Shown: in pieces, positions 1 to 9,201 of the stretch
Numbering within the stretch: the stretch's first letter is position 1
How the letters are laid out: each line of letters starts with the position of its first letter
Assembly (NCBI RefSeq): GCF_049727805.1
Contig: NZ_JBCNYA010000005.1
Coordinates: forward strand, 62,001-126,000
Source of the DNA: Frateuria_A sp049727805
Lineage (GTDB): Bacteria > Pseudomonadota > Gammaproteobacteria > Xanthomonadales > Rhodanobacteraceae
Direction of reading: 5' to 3'
DNA: 64,000 nucleotides
Position numbers and translations under genes: made by a program
Notes under the pieces: model-generated
Databases searched by the model: none
Seen by the model: only the letters and a program-made list of their open reading frames with translations
What the model was told of the DNA's origin: nothing

Positions 1-1245
1 CATCTGCTCGGCCAGCTCGGTGCCCTGCGGGGCGAGCGGCCCAGCCAGGTGTCGGCGATCGACGAGGACACCATCGACCTGGTCGGCATGCTGTTCGAGT
101 TCATCCTCGAGGACAGCACGCTTCCGGCGGAAATGCAGGTGCTGCTGGCGCGCTTGCAGATTCCCTACCTGAAGGCGGCGATCCTCGACCGCAAACTGTT
201 CGCCCACCGCCAGCACCCGGCGCGACGCCTGCTCGACGGCCTGGCCGAATTGGCCAAGGGTTGGTCGGAAGAATCCGACCGCGACCACCGCGTTCACGAC
301 AAGATCAAGTCGATCGTCGAGCGCCTGCTGCACGACTTCGACGACGACATGAGCCTGTTCGAGCGTCTGGGCGCCGAGCTGCAGGCCTTCCAGGAACAGA
401 GCCGCAAGCGCGCCGAACTGGCCGAGCAGCGCGTCGCCGAATCGGCGCGCGGCCGCGAGAAGCTCGAGCTGGCGCGCCGTCGCGCCGCCCGCGAGATCCT
501 CGACCGCATCGGCAACCAGACGCTGCCGCCCTTGATCCACGGCGTGCTGGCGCGCGCCTGGGCCAACCACCTGGTGCTGACCATCCTGCGCCAGGGCGAG
601 GAGTCGCCGGCGTTCGCCGAGGCGTTGCGCTTCGTGAACGAGTTCATCGCCAGCGCCCGTCCCGTGAATACCACCGAGGACCGCCGCACCCTGCTGCGCA
701 TGTTGCCGGGCATCGAGCGCGCGTTGCGCCGCGGCCTGGCCAACGTGGCGTTCCAGGAGAGCGACATCGAGCGCCTGCTCGGCCAGCTGCACGCGTACTA
801 CCGGCAGCAACTCGGCGAAACAGCGCCCGACGCCAGCACCGAGGACGTGGCGCTGCCGATCCCGGACAGCATCCAGCCGTTGCTCGACACCGAGTCCGGC
901 GAGGCCGAAACCGAATCGCTGCCGCCGGCGCCGGCCGGTACGGACGGCAGCGAACTCACCCAGGTCGAGCAGCTCAAGGCCGGCACCTGGCTGGAGTTCT
1001 GCCCCACCGGCGATGCGGTGACCCGCGCCAAGCTGTCGTGGATCAGCCCGATGAGCGGACGCTACCTGTTCGTCAACCGGCGCGGCCTGAAGGTCGGCGA
1101 CTACGCCCCGCACGAACTGGCTGCGGCACTCGCGGCGGGCAGTGCGCGCATCCTGCCGTCGGAGCCCCTGTTCGATCGCGCGATGGGCGCCATCGTCGAT
1201 CGCCTGAGCCAGGCGGCGGCGACCGGTACCGGCGACCTGCCCTGA
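1..1245 (+). CDS. DUF1631 family protein (5' end outside window)
   Basis: The reading frame is open from the first base, so this is the C-terminal part of a longer protein; the GTG at 49 is probably internal. The visible 414 residues are largely helical and charged, with a heptad-like Glu/Arg/Ala stretch (about residues 120-165) suggesting coiled coil. A conserved C-terminal block (GTWLEF, RAKLSWISP, RYLFVNRRGLKVG) is what I recognise from DUF1631 proteins, which are sometimes mislabelled thymidine phosphorylase. The biochemical role of the family is unknown to me. It ends 123 bases before nadC on the same strand. Confidence 0.7.
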   Translation, partial: HLLGQLGALRGERPSQVSAIDEDTIDLVGMLFEFILEDSTLPAEMQVLLARLQIPYLKAAILDRKLFAHRQHPARRLLDGLAELAKGWSEESDRDHRVHDKIKSIVERLLHDFDDDMSLFERLGAELQAFQEQSRKRAELAEQRVAESARGREKLELARRRAAREILDRIGNQTLPPLIHGVLARAWANHLVLTILRQGEESPAFAEALRFVNEFIASARPVNTTEDRRTLLRMLPGIERALRRGLANVAFQESDIERLLGQLHAYYRQQLGETAPDASTEDVALPIPDSIQPLLDTESGEAETESLPPAPAGTDGSELTQVEQLKAGTWLEFCPTGDAVTRAKLSWISPMSGRYLFVNRRGLKVGDYAPHELAAALAAGSARILPSEPLFDRAMGAIVDRLSQAAATGTGDLP

Positions 1246-1368
1246 GGTTCCACACGTCGCCGGCGCCTCGTTCGCCCGGCTCGGTTATGCTTGCGGGCTG
1301 GCGGGAACCTTGCCGGTGATTCCGGGCATTCCTTGGCCCGCCGCCCTCTCCCTTCGAACGGGTGTTGC

Positions 1369-2229
1369 ATGCCTGACGCGCTTCCCCTCGATCTGCCCGA
1401 CACCCGGCTGATCGACGCCGACATCGAACGCGCCTTTGCCGAGGATCTCGGCAAGGGCGACGCCACCGCCGATCTGCTGCCGCCCGATGCGCGCGCCGAG
1501 GCCGCGTTGACCTGCCGCGAGGATGCGGTGATCGCCGGCATCCCGTGGTTCGATGCCTGCTTCCGCAAGCTCGACCCGCAGGTGTCCATCGAATGGCAGG
1601 TTCGCGATGGCGAACGGGTGACCGCCGGCAGCGTGATCTGCCGCCTGCGCGGCCGCGCGCGGGCGCTGGTCAGCGCGGAACGCTCGGCGCTGAACTTCCT
1701 GCAGCTGCTCTCGGGCACCGCGACGATCACCGCGGAATACGTAGCCGCCGTGGCTGGCACTGGCGTGCGGGTGCTGGATACGCGCAAGACCGTGCCCGGC
1801 CTGCGGCAGGCGCAGAAATACGCCGTGCGCTGTGGCGGTGGCCACAATCACCGCATCGGCCTGTTCGACGCGATCCTGGTCAAGGAAAACCATATCGCCG
1901 CGGCGGGCGGCATCGAACCGGCCGTGGCCGAGGCGCGCCGCCTGCATCCCACGTTGCTGCTGGAAATCGAGGCGGAGACGCTGGACGAGCTGCGCCGTGC
2001 GATCGATGCCGGCGTCGACCGCATCATGCTCGACAACTTCACCCCGGCGATGATGGCCGAGGCCGTGGCGATCGCCGCCGGCCGCGTGGCGCTGGAGATT
2101 TCCGGCAACGTCGACCTGCAGACCATCGGAAGCTACGCGCGCACCGGTGTCGATTTCATTTCGGTGGGTGCACTGACCAAGCACGTGCGGGCGGTCGACC
2201 TTTCGTTACGGCTGCAGCTTACGGACTGA
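1369..2229 (+). CDS. nadC: Nicotinate-nucleotide pyrophosphorylase (carboxylating), QAPRTase
   Basis: The cytoplasmic enzyme converts quinolinate and PRPP to nicotinate mononucleotide, CO2 and PPi in de novo NAD synthesis. The 286-residue length fits the family. Visible motifs are DTRKTVPGLRQAQKYAV, GGGHNHRIGLFDAILVKENH, IEAETLDEL, DRIMLDNF and the C-terminal EISGNVDL plus DFISVGALTKH phosphate-binding blocks. The frame stays open further upstream to 1291, but the ATG at 1369 gives the usual N-terminus (hydrophobic, then a D-E-D-L-G segment). No other nad gene lies in the window. Confidence 0.96.
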   Translation: MPDALPLDLPDTRLIDADIERAFAEDLGKGDATADLLPPDARAEAALTCREDAVIAGIPWFDACFRKLDPQVSIEWQVRDGERVTAGSVICRLRGRARALVSAERSALNFLQLLSGTATITAEYVAAVAGTGVRVLDTRKTVPGLRQAQKYAVRCGGGHNHRIGLFDAILVKENHIAAAGGIEPAVAEARRLHPTLLLEIEAETLDELRRAIDAGVDRIMLDNFTPAMMAEAVAIAAGRVALEISGNVDLQTIGSYARTGVDFISVGALTKHVRAVDLSLRLQLTD

Positions 2230-2343
2230 TCAGCCGGGGACAGTCCAGCCATGGCGCCAGGGTACGCACGTGGCCCGGCGCGCCACGGCGGGTGCCGCCG
2301 TCTCGACCTTGCGCGTGCCTCGTACCACCCACACACTCCACCC

Positions 2344-2808
2344 ATGAACCAGGTTTCCGACCTCATCGCCTTGCTGGCGCTCGCCGGAGCGGTCGGTGCG
2401 TGGCTCAAGTTCACCCATGTGCGCGAGCGTGCAGTGGACGAGGCTCGCCGGCAGTGCGCGCAGCATGGCCTGCAGTTGCTCGATGAGACCGTGGGGTTGC
2501 GCAGCTTCCGCTGGCGACGCGTCGGCGGCAGGCGCCGATTCGAGCTGGGCTATGCTTTCGAGATCAGCGCCCACGGCGATGACCGGCTGGACGGCCGCTT
2601 GTGGATGCATGGCGAGCGGCTCGCCGGGCTGAGCCTGCCCAGCGTCGGCGAACCTGCGCTGGCGGCAGCCGAGCCACGCCAGGCGGCATTGCCAGCGGCA
2701 GTCGGACCGCGCCAGGCGGCATCGCCGGCAGCGGTCGAGCAGGAACCGGCGGCGTTGCCGGACAACGTAATTCCCCTCCGGCCGCGGCGACCGCGCGCCG
2801 GGCAGTGA
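2344..2808 (+). CDS. DUF3301 domain protein
   Basis: A 154-residue protein with one N-terminal transmembrane segment (about residues 5-22), then a basic cytoplasmic-type domain. The pattern A-x2-QC-x2-HGLQLLDETV-x2-RSFRWRR matches the DUF3301 family of short inner-membrane proteins in gammaproteobacteria. The last 50 residues are a low-complexity Ala/Pro/Gln tail made of imperfect repeats (PRQAALPAAV, PRQAASPAAV, EPAALPDN) ending in NVIPLRPRR. The ATG at 2344 was chosen because it begins directly before the membrane segment. Function is unknown. Confidence 0.75.
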   Translation: MNQVSDLIALLALAGAVGAWLKFTHVRERAVDEARRQCAQHGLQLLDETVGLRSFRWRRVGGRRRFELGYAFEISAHGDDRLDGRLWMHGERLAGLSLPSVGEPALAAAEPRQAALPAAVGPRQAASPAAVEQEPAALPDNVIPLRPRRPRAGQ

Positions 2809-2860
2809 AGCGGCTCGCCTGAGAGCTTCCGGTCGGGTTCGTCGGTAAGAGGCGCTGCGC

Positions 2861-3289
2861 TTACTTCACCACCCTCAGGTGGGGCGAGCGCTTGGGCTTG
2901 TCAGGGCCGTCGGAAGGACCGGGGCCTTCCGGTCCGGATGAAGGCGGCGGCGGGTCACCTTCCTCGGCCGGGAACATCATGCCCTGCCCGTTCTCCTGCG
3001 CGTACAGGGCCAGTACGGCCTGCACCGGGATGTGGATCGCCTGGCTGACGCCCGAAAAGCGCGCCTGGAAGTTGATGTAGTCGTTGCCCAGTTCCAGGTT
3101 GGCCACCGCACGCATGGCCAGGTTGAGCACCACCTGGCCGTTCTTGATCACCTGCGGCGGCACGCGTACGCCCTCGGCGGTGGCGTCCACCAGCACGTAG
3201 GGGGTCAACTGGTTGTCGGTGATCCAGTCGTAGATCGCCCGCAGCAGGTACGGACGATTGGAACTCATCGGAGGCACGTGCTCGGTCAT
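2861..3289 (-). CDS. sspB: ClpXP protease specificity-enhancing factor SspB
   Basis: SspB is a cytoplasmic adaptor that tethers ssrA-tagged polypeptides to ClpX. The 142 residues begin with the family pattern SSNRPYLLRAIYDWITDNQLTP, followed by the beta-rich peptide-binding core (PYVLVDA, VLNLAMRAV, NDYINFQARFSG). The tail is acidic then Pro/Gly-rich and ends in the short basic/hydrophobic module LRVVK, which in known SspB proteins docks ClpX. It lies 13 bases downstream of sspA, the usual pairing. An ATG at 3268 is an alternative start. Confidence 0.95.
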   Translation of the reverse strand: MTEHVPPMSSNRPYLLRAIYDWITDNQLTPYVLVDATAEGVRVPPQVIKNGQVVLNLAMRAVANLELGNDYINFQARFSGVSQAIHIPVQAVLALYAQENGQGMMFPAEEGDPPPPSSGPEGPGPSDGPDKPKRSPHLRVVK

Positions 3290-3302
3290 GGGCCCATGCC
3301 GG

Positions 3303-3926
3303 TCACGGGCGCATCGCCCGTTCTTCGTTGGTCAGGCTGCGCGCATAGCCCTGGCTGTGGAACAGCCGCTCGCCGTAGTCGACGATGGGCTTGCCTTCGC
3401 GCCCCAGGTCCACGCCCAGCCATGGCAGGCGCCAGACCACCGGCGCGACCAGGCAGTCGACCAGGCTCATCTCGGGATTGAGGAAGAACTTGGCCGCCTT
3501 GAACAGCGGCAGCGAGGCGAGCAGGTGCTCGCGCAGGCGCTTGCGCGCGGCATCGGCGGGACGGCCACCGGTGCGGATCGTATCCACCTCCGGCAGCCAG
3601 TCGCGCTCGATGCGCACCGTCGCCAGGCGCAGGCGCGCACGCGACAGCGGATCGATCGGCATCAGCGGCGGATGCGGATAGCGCTCGTCCAGGTATTCGC
3701 AGACGACCGCGGTGTCGTAAAGGGTCAGGTCGCGGTCGACCAGGGTCGGCGTGGTGCCGTAGGGATTGAGGTCGATCAGGTCTTCCGGCGGCTTGGCCGG
3801 GTCGACCAGCACACGCTCGTAGCTGACGCCCTTGGCCGCGAGCACCAGCCGCGCGCGATGGCACTGGATGTCGTCGGCGGTGGTGTACAGGGTCAGTACG
3901 GTACGCGAACGAGCGCTTTGCACCAT
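3303..3926 (-). CDS. sspA: Stringent starvation protein A, GST-fold RNA polymerase-associated protein
   Basis: SspA has a glutathione S-transferase fold but acts on RNA polymerase during starvation. The 207-residue product shows the N-terminal thioredoxin-like domain (LTLYTTADDIQCHRARLVLA, NPYGTTPTLVDRDLTLYDTAVVCEYLDERYPHPPL reads in pieces) and an all-helical C-terminal domain. The ATG at 3926 is preferred over a TTG 18 bases upstream because AAGGGGAG precedes it at proper spacing. It forms the distal part of the petABC-sspAB operon, 73 bases after petC. Confidence 0.95.
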   Translation of the reverse strand: MVQSARSRTVLTLYTTADDIQCHRARLVLAAKGVSYERVLVDPAKPPEDLIDLNPYGTTPTLVDRDLTLYDTAVVCEYLDERYPHPPLMPIDPLSRARLRLATVRIERDWLPEVDTIRTGGRPADAARKRLREHLLASLPLFKAAKFFLNPEMSLVDCLVAPVVWRLPWLGVDLGREGKPIVDYGERLFHSQGYARSLTNEERAMRP

Positions 3927-3999
3927 GCGCTTTCTCCCCTTCAATAAGCGATGCGGCGACGCGCACGTCGCCGCATCCGAGGCTGGCGGACGATCCGGT

Positions 4000-4752
4000 T
4001 TAGTGGACGTCCTTCCAGTATTCCTTCTTCAGTGCGTAGGCCAGCAGGGTGAACAGGGCCAGGAACAGGATCACCCAGATGCCGTAGGCGTGGCGCTGCA
4101 GCGCGGCCGGCTCGGAGACGTAGGCCAGGAAGTTCGTCAGGTCGCGGGCCGCCTGCTGGTACTGCGCGGGCGTCATGCGGCCGGGCTGCGACAGCTCCAG
4201 CTTCTCCACGTCCTCGCTGCCGGGCTTCTTCACTGCGGTCTGCACGCCCTGCAGTTCCCACATCGGGAACGGCATGGAGGCGTTCGGGAACACGGTGTTG
4301 TTCCAGCCCACCGGGCGGCTCGGGTCGAGGTAGAAGCTGTTGAGGTAGCCGTATACCCAGTCGGCCGTCTTGGCGCGCACTTCCAGCGACAGGTCCGGCG
4401 GTGCCTTGCCGAACCACTGCTTGGCCATGTCCTCGGGCATGTGCGAGACCACCGGATCGCCGAACTTGGCGCCGGTGAAGTTGAGGTTGTCCATCACCTC
4501 TTTCTCGGTCAGGCCCAGGTCCTCGGCGATGCGCGAGTAACGCTGGTACTGGAGCGAGTGGCAACCCACGCAATAGTTGAAGAACAGACGCGCACCACGC
4601 TGCAGCGACGCCTGGTCGCGCAGGTTCACGCCGGCCGAAGGCAGCTCCGCGCCGCCCTCCGAGGCGATGGCCTGGGTGCTGCCCACGAGCAGGCCCAGGG
4701 CGAGCGTCATCGAAAGAAGAATGTGCTTCATCAGGAGCTGCCGCTTAGTCAT
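4000..4752 (-). CDS. petC: Ubiquinol-cytochrome c reductase, cytochrome c1
   Basis: Membrane-anchored c-type cytochrome of the bc1 complex that passes electrons from the Rieske protein to soluble cytochrome c. A signal peptide occupies about residues 8-30. The heme site CVGCH is at residues 61-65 and the conserved RGARLFFNYCVGCHS context is intact. A C-terminal membrane helix (IWVILFLALFTLLAYAL) precedes the basic end KKEYWKDVH. The ATG at 4752 overlaps the petB stop by 8 bases; an in-frame ATG at 4731, directly before the signal peptide, is an alternative. Confidence 0.96.
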   Translation of the reverse strand: MTKRQLLMKHILLSMTLALGLLVGSTQAIASEGGAELPSAGVNLRDQASLQRGARLFFNYCVGCHSLQYQRYSRIAEDLGLTEKEVMDNLNFTGAKFGDPVVSHMPEDMAKQWFGKAPPDLSLEVRAKTADWVYGYLNSFYLDPSRPVGWNNTVFPNASMPFPMWELQGVQTAVKKPGSEDVEKLELSQPGRMTPAQYQQAARDLTNFLAYVSEPAALQRHAYGIWVILFLALFTLLAYALKKEYWKDVH

Positions 4753-6046
4753 GCATGGTCACCCGTTCCGGAACCGGCTTGGTCTTTTCCCAGCCAAGTC
4801 GCGTGTAAAACCACAGGAACACGAAGTAGCCGAAGTAGACCAGCGTCCACAGGCGGCCGAACAGGTTTTCCCACAGCGTAACGTCCACGTCGCCGAACCA
4901 CTCCGGGATCACCTCGGCGGTGACGCCGGCGCCGACCGCACCAAGCAGGATGAACGACAGCGCGAACAGGCCCAGGGCGACCTTGAAGCCGGTACCGCGG
5001 TAGCGCACCGACTTGACCTTGCCCGCATCGATCCACGGCAGCGCGAACAGCAGCGCGATCGCACCGAACATCGCTAGCACGCCCCACACGGCAGTGCCGA
5101 AGAAGGACGGGATCATGCGCAGGATCGCGTAGAACGGGGTGAAGTACCACACCGGCTTGATGTGCGCGGGCGTGGCCAGGTTGTTGGCCGGGATGAAGTT
5201 GTCGTGCTCGAGGAACCAGCCACCCATCGTCGGCGCGAAGAAGATGATGAACGCGGCGATGATCAGGAAGAAGCCCACGCCGACCAGGTCCTTCACCGTG
5301 TAGTACGGGTGGAACGGAATGCCGTCGGCCGGCTTGAGCGCATCCCAGCGGTTGCCCTTCGGGCCCTTCTTGATCTCCACGCCGTCGGGGTTGTTCGAAC
5401 CCACCTCGTGCAGCGCGGCGATGTGCAGCACCACCAGCAGCAGCAGCACGATCGGCAGCGCGATCACGTGCAGCGCGAAGAAGCGGTTGAGCGTGGCGTC
5501 GGCGGGCAGGTAGTCGCCCATGATCCACTCGACCAGCGTGCCGCCGATCACCGGGATCGTACCGAACAAGGAGATGATCACCTTGGCGCCCCAGAACGAC
5601 ATGTTACCCCACGGCAGCACGTAGCCCATGAAGGCCTCGGCCATCAGCACCAGGAAGATCAGCATGCCCAGCAGCCACACCAGCTCGCGCGGCTTCTTGT
5701 ACGAGCCGTACATCAGGCCGCGGAACATGTGCAGGAACACCACCACGAAGAACAGCGAGGCGCCGGTGGAGTGCATGTAGCGGATCAGCCAGCCCCACTC
5801 CACGTCGCGCATGATGTACTCGACCGAGGCGAAGGCTTCCGCCGCGCTGGTCTTGTAGTTCATGGTGAGGAAGATGCCGGTGACGATCTGGTTGACCAGC
5901 ACCAGCAGCGCCAGCGAACCGAAGTAGTACCAGAGGTTGAAGTTCTTCGGGGCGTAGTACTCGGTCATGTGCTTGCGGTACGCAGGCATCATGCCGGGGG
6001 CGCGCTCGTTGACCCAGTCGCCCATGCGGGTGAATACGTTAGCCAT
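4745..6046 (-). CDS. petB: Ubiquinol-cytochrome c reductase, cytochrome b
   Basis: Core membrane subunit of bc1 that carries hemes bL and bH and the two quinone sites. The 433 residues contain eight or so hydrophobic helices. Likely heme ligands are H92, H106, H193 and H208. The Qo-site motif reads PVWY (residues 298-301) rather than the classical PEWY, a variant known in beta/gammaproteobacteria. The loop ALHEVGSNNPDG is intact. Its ATG follows the petA stop directly (shared junction at 6046), which indicates coupling. Confidence 0.97.
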   Translation of the reverse strand: MANVFTRMGDWVNERAPGMMPAYRKHMTEYYAPKNFNLWYYFGSLALLVLVNQIVTGIFLTMNYKTSAAEAFASVEYIMRDVEWGWLIRYMHSTGASLFFVVVFLHMFRGLMYGSYKKPRELVWLLGMLIFLVLMAEAFMGYVLPWGNMSFWGAKVIISLFGTIPVIGGTLVEWIMGDYLPADATLNRFFALHVIALPIVLLLLVVLHIAALHEVGSNNPDGVEIKKGPKGNRWDALKPADGIPFHPYYTVKDLVGVGFFLIIAAFIIFFAPTMGGWFLEHDNFIPANNLATPAHIKPVWYFTPFYAILRMIPSFFGTAVWGVLAMFGAIALLFALPWIDAGKVKSVRYRGTGFKVALGLFALSFILLGAVGAGVTAEVIPEWFGDVDVTLWENLFGRLWTLVYFGYFVFLWFYTRLGWEKTKPVPERVTMHD

Positions 6047-6642
6047 CAGCCGGCCTCCTTGGGATCGACGCCGATCTGGATGTGCGTGTCATCCACGAAG
6101 TGGTACGGCGGCACCTGCAGGTTCTTCGGCGCGGGAACGCCGGAGAAGACGCGACCGGAGAGGTCGTAGCGCGACTTGTGGCACGGACAGAAGAAGCCGC
6201 CCTTCCAGTTCGGATCGAACGGTTCGGGCTTGATCTGGGGGAAGAACTCCGGCACGCAGCCCAGGTGGGTGCATATGCCGATCACAACCAGCCACTCGGG
6301 CTTGATCGCGCGGTCCGGGCCCTTGATGTAGTCCGGCTGCTGGCCGACCTCGGAGTTGGGATCCACCAGGCGCGGCGCCAGGCTCGGCAACACCGCCAGC
6401 TGATCCTTGGTGCGGCGGACCACGAACACGGGCAGACCGCGCCACGCGTAGTCGACCTTCTGACCCATTTCGATCTTGCCGATATCGGCCGTGACCGGCG
6501 CACCGGCGGCCTTGGCGCGGGCGCTGGGCTCCCAGGACTTGATGAAGGGCACGGCTGCCGCGACGACTCCCACGGCACCGACCACGGAAGTGGTCGCTGT
6601 CAGGAAGCGGCGGCGGCCATGATCGACGACTTCGTTCGCCAT
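6046..6642 (-). CDS. petA: Ubiquinol-cytochrome c reductase, Rieske iron-sulfur subunit
   Basis: The Rieske subunit oxidises ubiquinol at Qo. The twin-arginine region GRRRFL (residues 9-14) plus a hydrophobic helix forms the uncleaved Tat anchor. The 2Fe-2S ligands are in CTHLGC (C124, H126) and CPCH (C152, H155 in CPCHKS), with C129 and C154 able to form the structural disulfide. The ATG at 6642 was chosen because GGAGAG lies just upstream; a longer frame exists to 6669 without that support. It is the first gene of petABC-sspAB and diverges from the protease gene at 6810. Confidence 0.97.
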   Translation of the reverse strand: MANEVVDHGRRRFLTATTSVVGAVGVVAAAVPFIKSWEPSARAKAAGAPVTADIGKIEMGQKVDYAWRGLPVFVVRRTKDQLAVLPSLAPRLVDPNSEVGQQPDYIKGPDRAIKPEWLVVIGICTHLGCVPEFFPQIKPEPFDPNWKGGFFCPCHKSRYDLSGRVFSGVPAPKNLQVPPYHFVDDTHIQIGVDPKEAG

Positions 6643-6809
6643 CAGGCTCTCCGGTACATGCAATGCCATTGAGATGCGAGCCCCGTTTGGGAGCCTGCAA
6701 AAATCGCGTTAGTGTAGCGTCAGGGCTTGGCCCGTACAATCAATCGCACAAGGGGAGAACGCCGCCCCGCGCGCCTCCCGAAGTCCGGCCCACGCAAACC
6801 ATTGAACCC

Positions 6810-8000
6810 ATGAAGAACGCCGCCGGCGCGCTCGCCTTTATCGTCCGCTTCGTCATCCTGGGACTGGCGCTCGCCTTCGTGGTCGGGCTGTTCTGGCCCG
6901 GCAGCGGCGACCGCCTGCGCGAGCGCTTCGGCCTCGCCCATCCGGCGCAACCGGCCGCCGGCACGCAGACCGCGGCGCCCGCGCTGGGCAGCGGTCCGGT
7001 GTCCTATGCCGATGCCGTGGCCAGGGCGGCGCCGTCGGTGGTCAACATCTACGCCAACAGGATGGTCACCGCGCGCGCCGTGCAGATGTACGACGATCCG
7101 GTGCTGCAGCGGCTGTTCGGCGGCCTGCCCACCGGTCCAGCGTACAAGCGCCCGCAGCAGGTGCTCGGCTCGGGCGTGATCGTCAGCGACAAGGGCTACG
7201 TGCTGACCAACAACCACGTCATCGCCAATGCCGACGACATCCAGGTCCTGCTCTACGACGGGCGTATCGCCAAGGCCACGCTGGTCGGCGCCGACGAGGA
7301 GACTGACCTGGCGGTGCTCAAGATCGACGCCGGCAACCTGCCGGTAGCGAAGATCGCCGACAGCCACGCATTGCGCGCGGGCGACGTGGTGCTGGCCATC
7401 GGCAACCCGTTGGGACTCAACCAGACGGTGACCATGGGCATCGTCAGCGCGGTTGGGCGGCAACTGTCCAGCTCCAGCGCCGAGGACTTCATCCAGACGG
7501 ACGCGGCGATCAACTTGGGAAACTCCGGCGGTGCGCTGGTCAACGCCAGGGGCGAACTGGTCGGCATCAATACCTTGCTGATCGGGCGACAGGCCAACGC
7601 CGAGGGCATCGGCTTCGCCATTCCCATCGGCAACGCCAAGAACGTGCTCGACCAGATCGTCGAAACCGGCCATGTGGTGCGCGGCTGGCTGGGCGCCGAC
7701 TATGCGTTCGTGCCGGTGGCCGCCGACAGCGGCCTGCCCGCGGCGGCGCGCGGCGCGCAGGTGACCGACGTCTATCCGGGCGGCCCGGCCGCGCTGGCCG
7801 GCATCCAGCCGCACGACATCCTGCTGCGCATCGGCGCCGACGACATCCTCGATCCCGCCGACCTGCGCCGCCATGAAGCGGCGCTCAAGCCCGGCAGCAA
7901 GGTGGAGGTATCAGGCCTGCGCAACGGCGTGCCATTCCACACCGAAGTCACCCTGGCGCGCCGTCCGCCGCTGCAGGCACGTGCCACGCTGGACGGGTAA
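6810..8000 (+). CDS. DegS/DegQ-type membrane-anchored trypsin-like protease with one PDZ domain
   Basis: A 396-residue HtrA-family serine protease facing the periplasm. It has one N-terminal membrane helix (residues 10-29), a Ser protease domain (about 65-260) and a single PDZ domain (about 280-385). The catalytic triad is visible: H136 (NNHV), D166 (ETDLAVL) and S239 (LGNSGGAL). One PDZ plus a membrane anchor resembles DegS/AlgW, the site-1 proteases that cleave anti-sigma factor RseA, but no rpoE/rseA gene is nearby, so this role is inferred. It diverges from petA. Confidence 0.9.
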   Translation: MKNAAGALAFIVRFVILGLALAFVVGLFWPGSGDRLRERFGLAHPAQPAAGTQTAAPALGSGPVSYADAVARAAPSVVNIYANRMVTARAVQMYDDPVLQRLFGGLPTGPAYKRPQQVLGSGVIVSDKGYVLTNNHVIANADDIQVLLYDGRIAKATLVGADEETDLAVLKIDAGNLPVAKIADSHALRAGDVVLAIGNPLGLNQTVTMGIVSAVGRQLSSSSAEDFIQTDAAINLGNSGGALVNARGELVGINTLLIGRQANAEGIGFAIPIGNAKNVLDQIVETGHVVRGWLGADYAFVPVAADSGLPAAARGAQVTDVYPGGPAALAGIQPHDILLRIGADDILDPADLRRHEAALKPGSKVEVSGLRNGVPFHTEVTLARRPPLQARATLDG

Positions 8001-8077
8001 GGCCTTCGCCCGAACGCCCCACCCGCCTGTCGGCACACTCCCAGCGTTCGTAGCCGGAATCATTCACGGCAGGCGAT

Positions 8078-8125
8078 CCTTTCCCTCTTCACGGGGAAGG
8101 TGCCCGAAGGGCGGTGGGGGAAGCC
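8078..8125. repeat. Stem-loop repeat candidate (CCTTTCCC...GGGGAAGG type)
   Basis: Arms CCTTTCCC (8078-8085) and GGGGAAGG (8093-8100) pair with one mismatch. They are followed by a second hairpin GCCC-GAA-GGGC (8102-8112) and a purine-rich tail. This resembles the intergenic CTTTCCC/GGGAGAGGG-TGCCCGAAGGGCGG elements that recur in xanthomonad genomes. It lies between two convergent genes and may also act in transcript 3'-end formation. Confidence 0.45.
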
Positions 8126-8157
8126 TTGCCTCAGCCCGGATGCCGGGCATACCACCT

Positions 8158-9201
8158 TCAGGGCGCGCCGCTGCTCCGCATCGCCGTCATCGGGCCATGC
8201 ACCGCCGTGCCATAGCGTCGGCGCAGCTCGCCCACGCGCTTGACGTACACCTGCGTCTCGGCAAACGGCGGCACGCCGTTGTAGCGCAGCACCGCGCCCG
8301 GCCCTGCGTTGTAGGCGGCCGCGGCCAGTTGCTCGTCGCCACCGAAGGTCTTCAGCAGTTGCGCCAGGTAGCGCGCGCCGCCGCGGATGTTCTGCGTCGC
8401 ATCGAACGCATCCAGCACGCCCATGTCGCTGGCCGTCCCCGGCATCAACTGCATCAGACCCTGCGCGCCCTTGAGCGAGAGCGCGTTGGGATTGAACGCA
8501 CTCTCGGCATGGATCACCGCGCGCAGGAACGCCTCGTCCACGCCCGACTCCGCGCTGGCCACCCGGATCGCGTCCGCGTAGGCGGTGAGGTTCAGCCGCA
8601 CCCTGCCCCAGTCGATGGTCGAATGCAGGTTGCAGGCCACGCAGGTGGCGATGTAGGTGAACAGCGTGGTGACCGCCCTCCCCTTGCCGCCGGCAGGCGG
8701 CAGATTGGTGTATTCGACCGAACCGTCCGCCCGTTCCACGCGGTACACCGCGCCGCGCAGCACGCGGTTGGCTGCCACGGTCGCCGTTTCCGGCGCACCC
8801 TCGCGGTAGTTCCACTGGCCGGCGCTGACCGTCCGCGCGGTGGTATCTACCGAGCCCTCGACGCCCGCCAAGGAGACCGGCTTCGCCGTGGTCTGCACCC
8901 AGCCGTGCACGCCCGCCAGCGAGACGACCGGCTTCCTGGCACGAGCCGGCGCCGTGTGCCGGCGGCTGTCGGCAAAGGAGGCGACCTTGCGGCAACCGCT
9001 GTAGCCGGCCGTGGTGCTGCTGAAGACGGTTTCCCCGCCGCTCCCGGTGCACTGGTAGAGCGCCCCGGCACGCGCCGCCGGCAGCCACAGCAAGCCGGCC
9101 ACCAGCGCACAGGCCAGTGCGACCCTGGAAAGGATCGATCGACCCGGGAAAGCAGCGGAAGCCGCGCCGGCGCTCTCCCCTTGGCGTACGGCGGCAAACA
9201 T
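8158..9201 (-). CDS. Lytic transglycosylase with DUF4124-like N-terminus and SLT domain
   Basis: Predicted periplasmic murein lytic transglycosylase of 347 residues. A hydrophobic signal segment (VALACALVAGLLWLPAARA) is followed by a DUF4124-like block (LYQCTGSGGETVFSSTTAG) with repeated GV-x-GWVQTTAKP-type sequence. The SLT domain sits in the C-terminal half: the catalytic Glu is in HAESAFNPNA, followed by GAQGLMQLMPGTA and AAAAYNAGPGAV. The ATG at 9201 was chosen near the signal peptide; the frame is open to 9294. It is convergent with the DegS-like gene. Confidence 0.88.
   Translation of the reverse strand: MFAAVRQGESAGAASAAFPGRSILSRVALACALVAGLLWLPAARAGALYQCTGSGGETVFSSTTAGYSGCRKVASFADSRRHTAPARARKPVVSLAGVHGWVQTTAKPVSLAGVEGSVDTTARTVSAGQWNYREGAPETATVAANRVLRGAVYRVERADGSVEYTNLPPAGGKGRAVTTLFTYIATCVACNLHSTIDWGRVRLNLTAYADAIRVASAESGVDEAFLRAVIHAESAFNPNALSLKGAQGLMQLMPGTASDMGVLDAFDATQNIRGGARYLAQLLKTFGGDEQLAAAAYNAGPGAVLRYNGVPPFAETQVYVKRVGELRRRYGTAVHGPMTAMRSSGAP

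Noticed and set aside
2640..2770. Tandem repeat in the DUF3301 gene tail
   Set aside because: Only two imperfect units of Ala/Pro-rich coding sequence; ordinary low complexity in GC-rich genes.
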